A stretch of DNA of 9,545 nt from Bacteroidota bacterium (lineage in GTDB: Bacteria; Bacteroidota; Bacteroidia; 2-12-FULL-35-15). This document shows positions 9,127-9,545 of the stretch, in pieces. A program made the translations under genes and the position numbers. The notes beneath the pieces were generated by a model. The model saw only the letters and a program-made list of their open reading frames with translations. It was not told where the DNA came from and did no database searches. The DNA is taken from the NCBI GenBank assembly GCA_021413595.1, contig JAIOQD010000284.1, positions 1-9,545 on the forward strand, in the 5' to 3' direction. The first letter of the stretch is position 1. Each line of letters begins with the position of its first letter.

Positions 9127-9150
9127 TCCTGCTCGTATTTCCTGCTCGTA
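9127..9150. repeat. Tandem 11-bp direct repeat in the pyrG promoter
   Basis: TCCTGCTCGTA occurs at 9127-9137 and again, identically, at 9140-9150, with a 2-bp TT spacer (period 13 bp). On the pyrG transcript strand the repeats cover the spacer and the expected -33 region upstream of TACCTTTG. They are more GC-rich than their surroundings. They could be a protein-binding site or a recent small duplication; the sequence does not decide. Confidence 0.75.
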
Positions 9151-9244
9151 AAAAAAATGTTTCTATAGCCACTCCCTGCCTCTCTTTCTTCAATGAAAAC
9201 TTGTTCTTCATTTTGTAGAAACAGGTCAAAGAAGAAGAGGTGAT

Positions 9245-9334
9245 AGCACGCACGAGTGCTCTACTGTGTGGCTTGTGCGTTGTGGTTCTCCCTCCCTTCA
9301 GGAGTGAAGTGCCGTGCTTGTGGGTATCAGAACC
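9245..9334 (+). other. GC-richer patch with potential RNA hairpins upstream of DAHP synthase
   Basis: Arms seen on the plus strand: ACGCACGAG (9248-9256) with CTTGTGCGT (9272-9280), nine pairs including one G-U. A competing AGCAC (9245-9249) with GTGCT (9256-9260) shares bases with the first stem. A second unit has CTTCA (9296-9300) and TGAAG (9305-9309) around GGAG, enclosed by GGTTCT (9284-9289) and AGAACC (9329-9334). It resembles no riboswitch, tRNA or SRP RNA I can name. It might be a leader structure or a degenerate intergenic repeat. Confidence 0.35.
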
Positions 9335-9428
9335 TTAATTTTATATCTTCATTCAATTTTTATTTGCATCCTTTTATTAATATCTTTAATTTAACACCCT
9401 TTACAGGAATAAATTAACAAATAAGAAA

Positions 9429-9545
9429 TTGAATTTAGAACTAGACATTATTCCATTAAAAAAATGGTTTTCAAATTACGCAAAACCTTTGCTGATAGCT
9501 GGTCCGTGCAGTGCGGAAAGTGAAGTGCAAATGTTGGACACAGCA
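9429..9545 (+). CDS. 3-deoxy-7-phosphoheptulonate (DAHP) synthase, N-terminal part, cut by window edge
   Basis: Seen: 39 codons in frame to the window end, reading NLELDIIPLKKWFSNYAKP then LLIAGPCSAESEVQML. The IAGPCSAES motif is the N-terminal signature of the type I-beta DAHP synthase family, part of the active-site barrel that binds phosphoenolpyruvate. Known: the enzyme condenses PEP with erythrose 4-phosphate in the first step of the shikimate pathway; in many Bacteroidota this form is fused to a C-terminal AroQ-type chorismate mutase, which would lie outside the window. Start: the frame is closed by TAA at 9387-9389 and has no ATG before the conserved part. TTG at 9429, preceded by A-rich sequence, gives the natural N-terminus and is my choice. 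The gene diverges from pyrG. Confidence 0.82.
   Translation, partial: MNLELDIIPLKKWFSNYAKPLLIAGPCSAESEVQMLDTA

Noticed and set aside
9193..9243. A 16-codon frame (MKTCSSFCRNRSKKKR) just before the hairpin patch, as a possible leader peptide of DAHP synthase.
   Set aside because: It lacks a run of Phe, Tyr or Trp codons, which an aromatic attenuator would need (only one Phe), and there is no start-site support.

Overview
The window looks like chromosomal DNA from a member of the Bacteroidota. It carries four proteins of the type IX secretion / gliding machinery (PorV, PorU, a PorP/SprF-family protein and GldJ). It is AT-rich, has A-rich stretches rather than Shine-Dalgarno sites before its starts, and contains matches to the Bacteroidota -7 promoter element TAnnTTTG. 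Lineage below phylum cannot be read from the sequence.

Layout. Positions 1-243 (minus) hold the first 81 codons of porV, cut by the window edge. Positions 339-4235 (minus) hold a complete porU, the gingipain-fold T9SS sortase; porU and porV are co-oriented, 95 bp apart, and probably form one operon. A very AT-rich divergent intergenic region follows (about 4236-4599). Next, on the plus strand, are a PorP/SprF-family outer-membrane protein (4600-5562) and gldJ (5756-7306), a lipoprotein with a formylglycine-generating-enzyme-like fold that lacks the catalytic cysteines. A perfect 13-bp hairpin (7327-7360) with A- and T-tracts separates gldJ from the convergent pyrG (CTP synthase, 9058 to 7439, minus). 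The pyrG reading frame is full length (539 codons) but is interrupted by one in-frame TAA at 8558-8560. The right edge (9429-9545, plus) holds the first 39 codons of a DAHP synthase, apparently with a TTG start, diverging from pyrG across a 370-bp intergenic region with tandem repeats and potential hairpins.

How the genes work together. PorV is the outer-membrane shuttle that delivers cargo from the translocon, PorU cleaves the C-terminal sorting domain and attaches the cargo, and PorP/SprF proteins and GldJ belong to the outer-membrane side of the T9SS/gliding apparatus. The locus is therefore a compact secretion/maturation cluster. pyrG and the DAHP synthase are housekeeping genes (pyrimidine nucleotide and aromatic amino acid synthesis) with no evident link to it. 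The window holds no IS element, CRISPR array, tRNA or rRNA that I can recognise. The points most worth a second look are the pyrG nonsense codon and the repeat-rich pyrG/DAHP synthase regulatory region. I did not find a convincing wholly new system.
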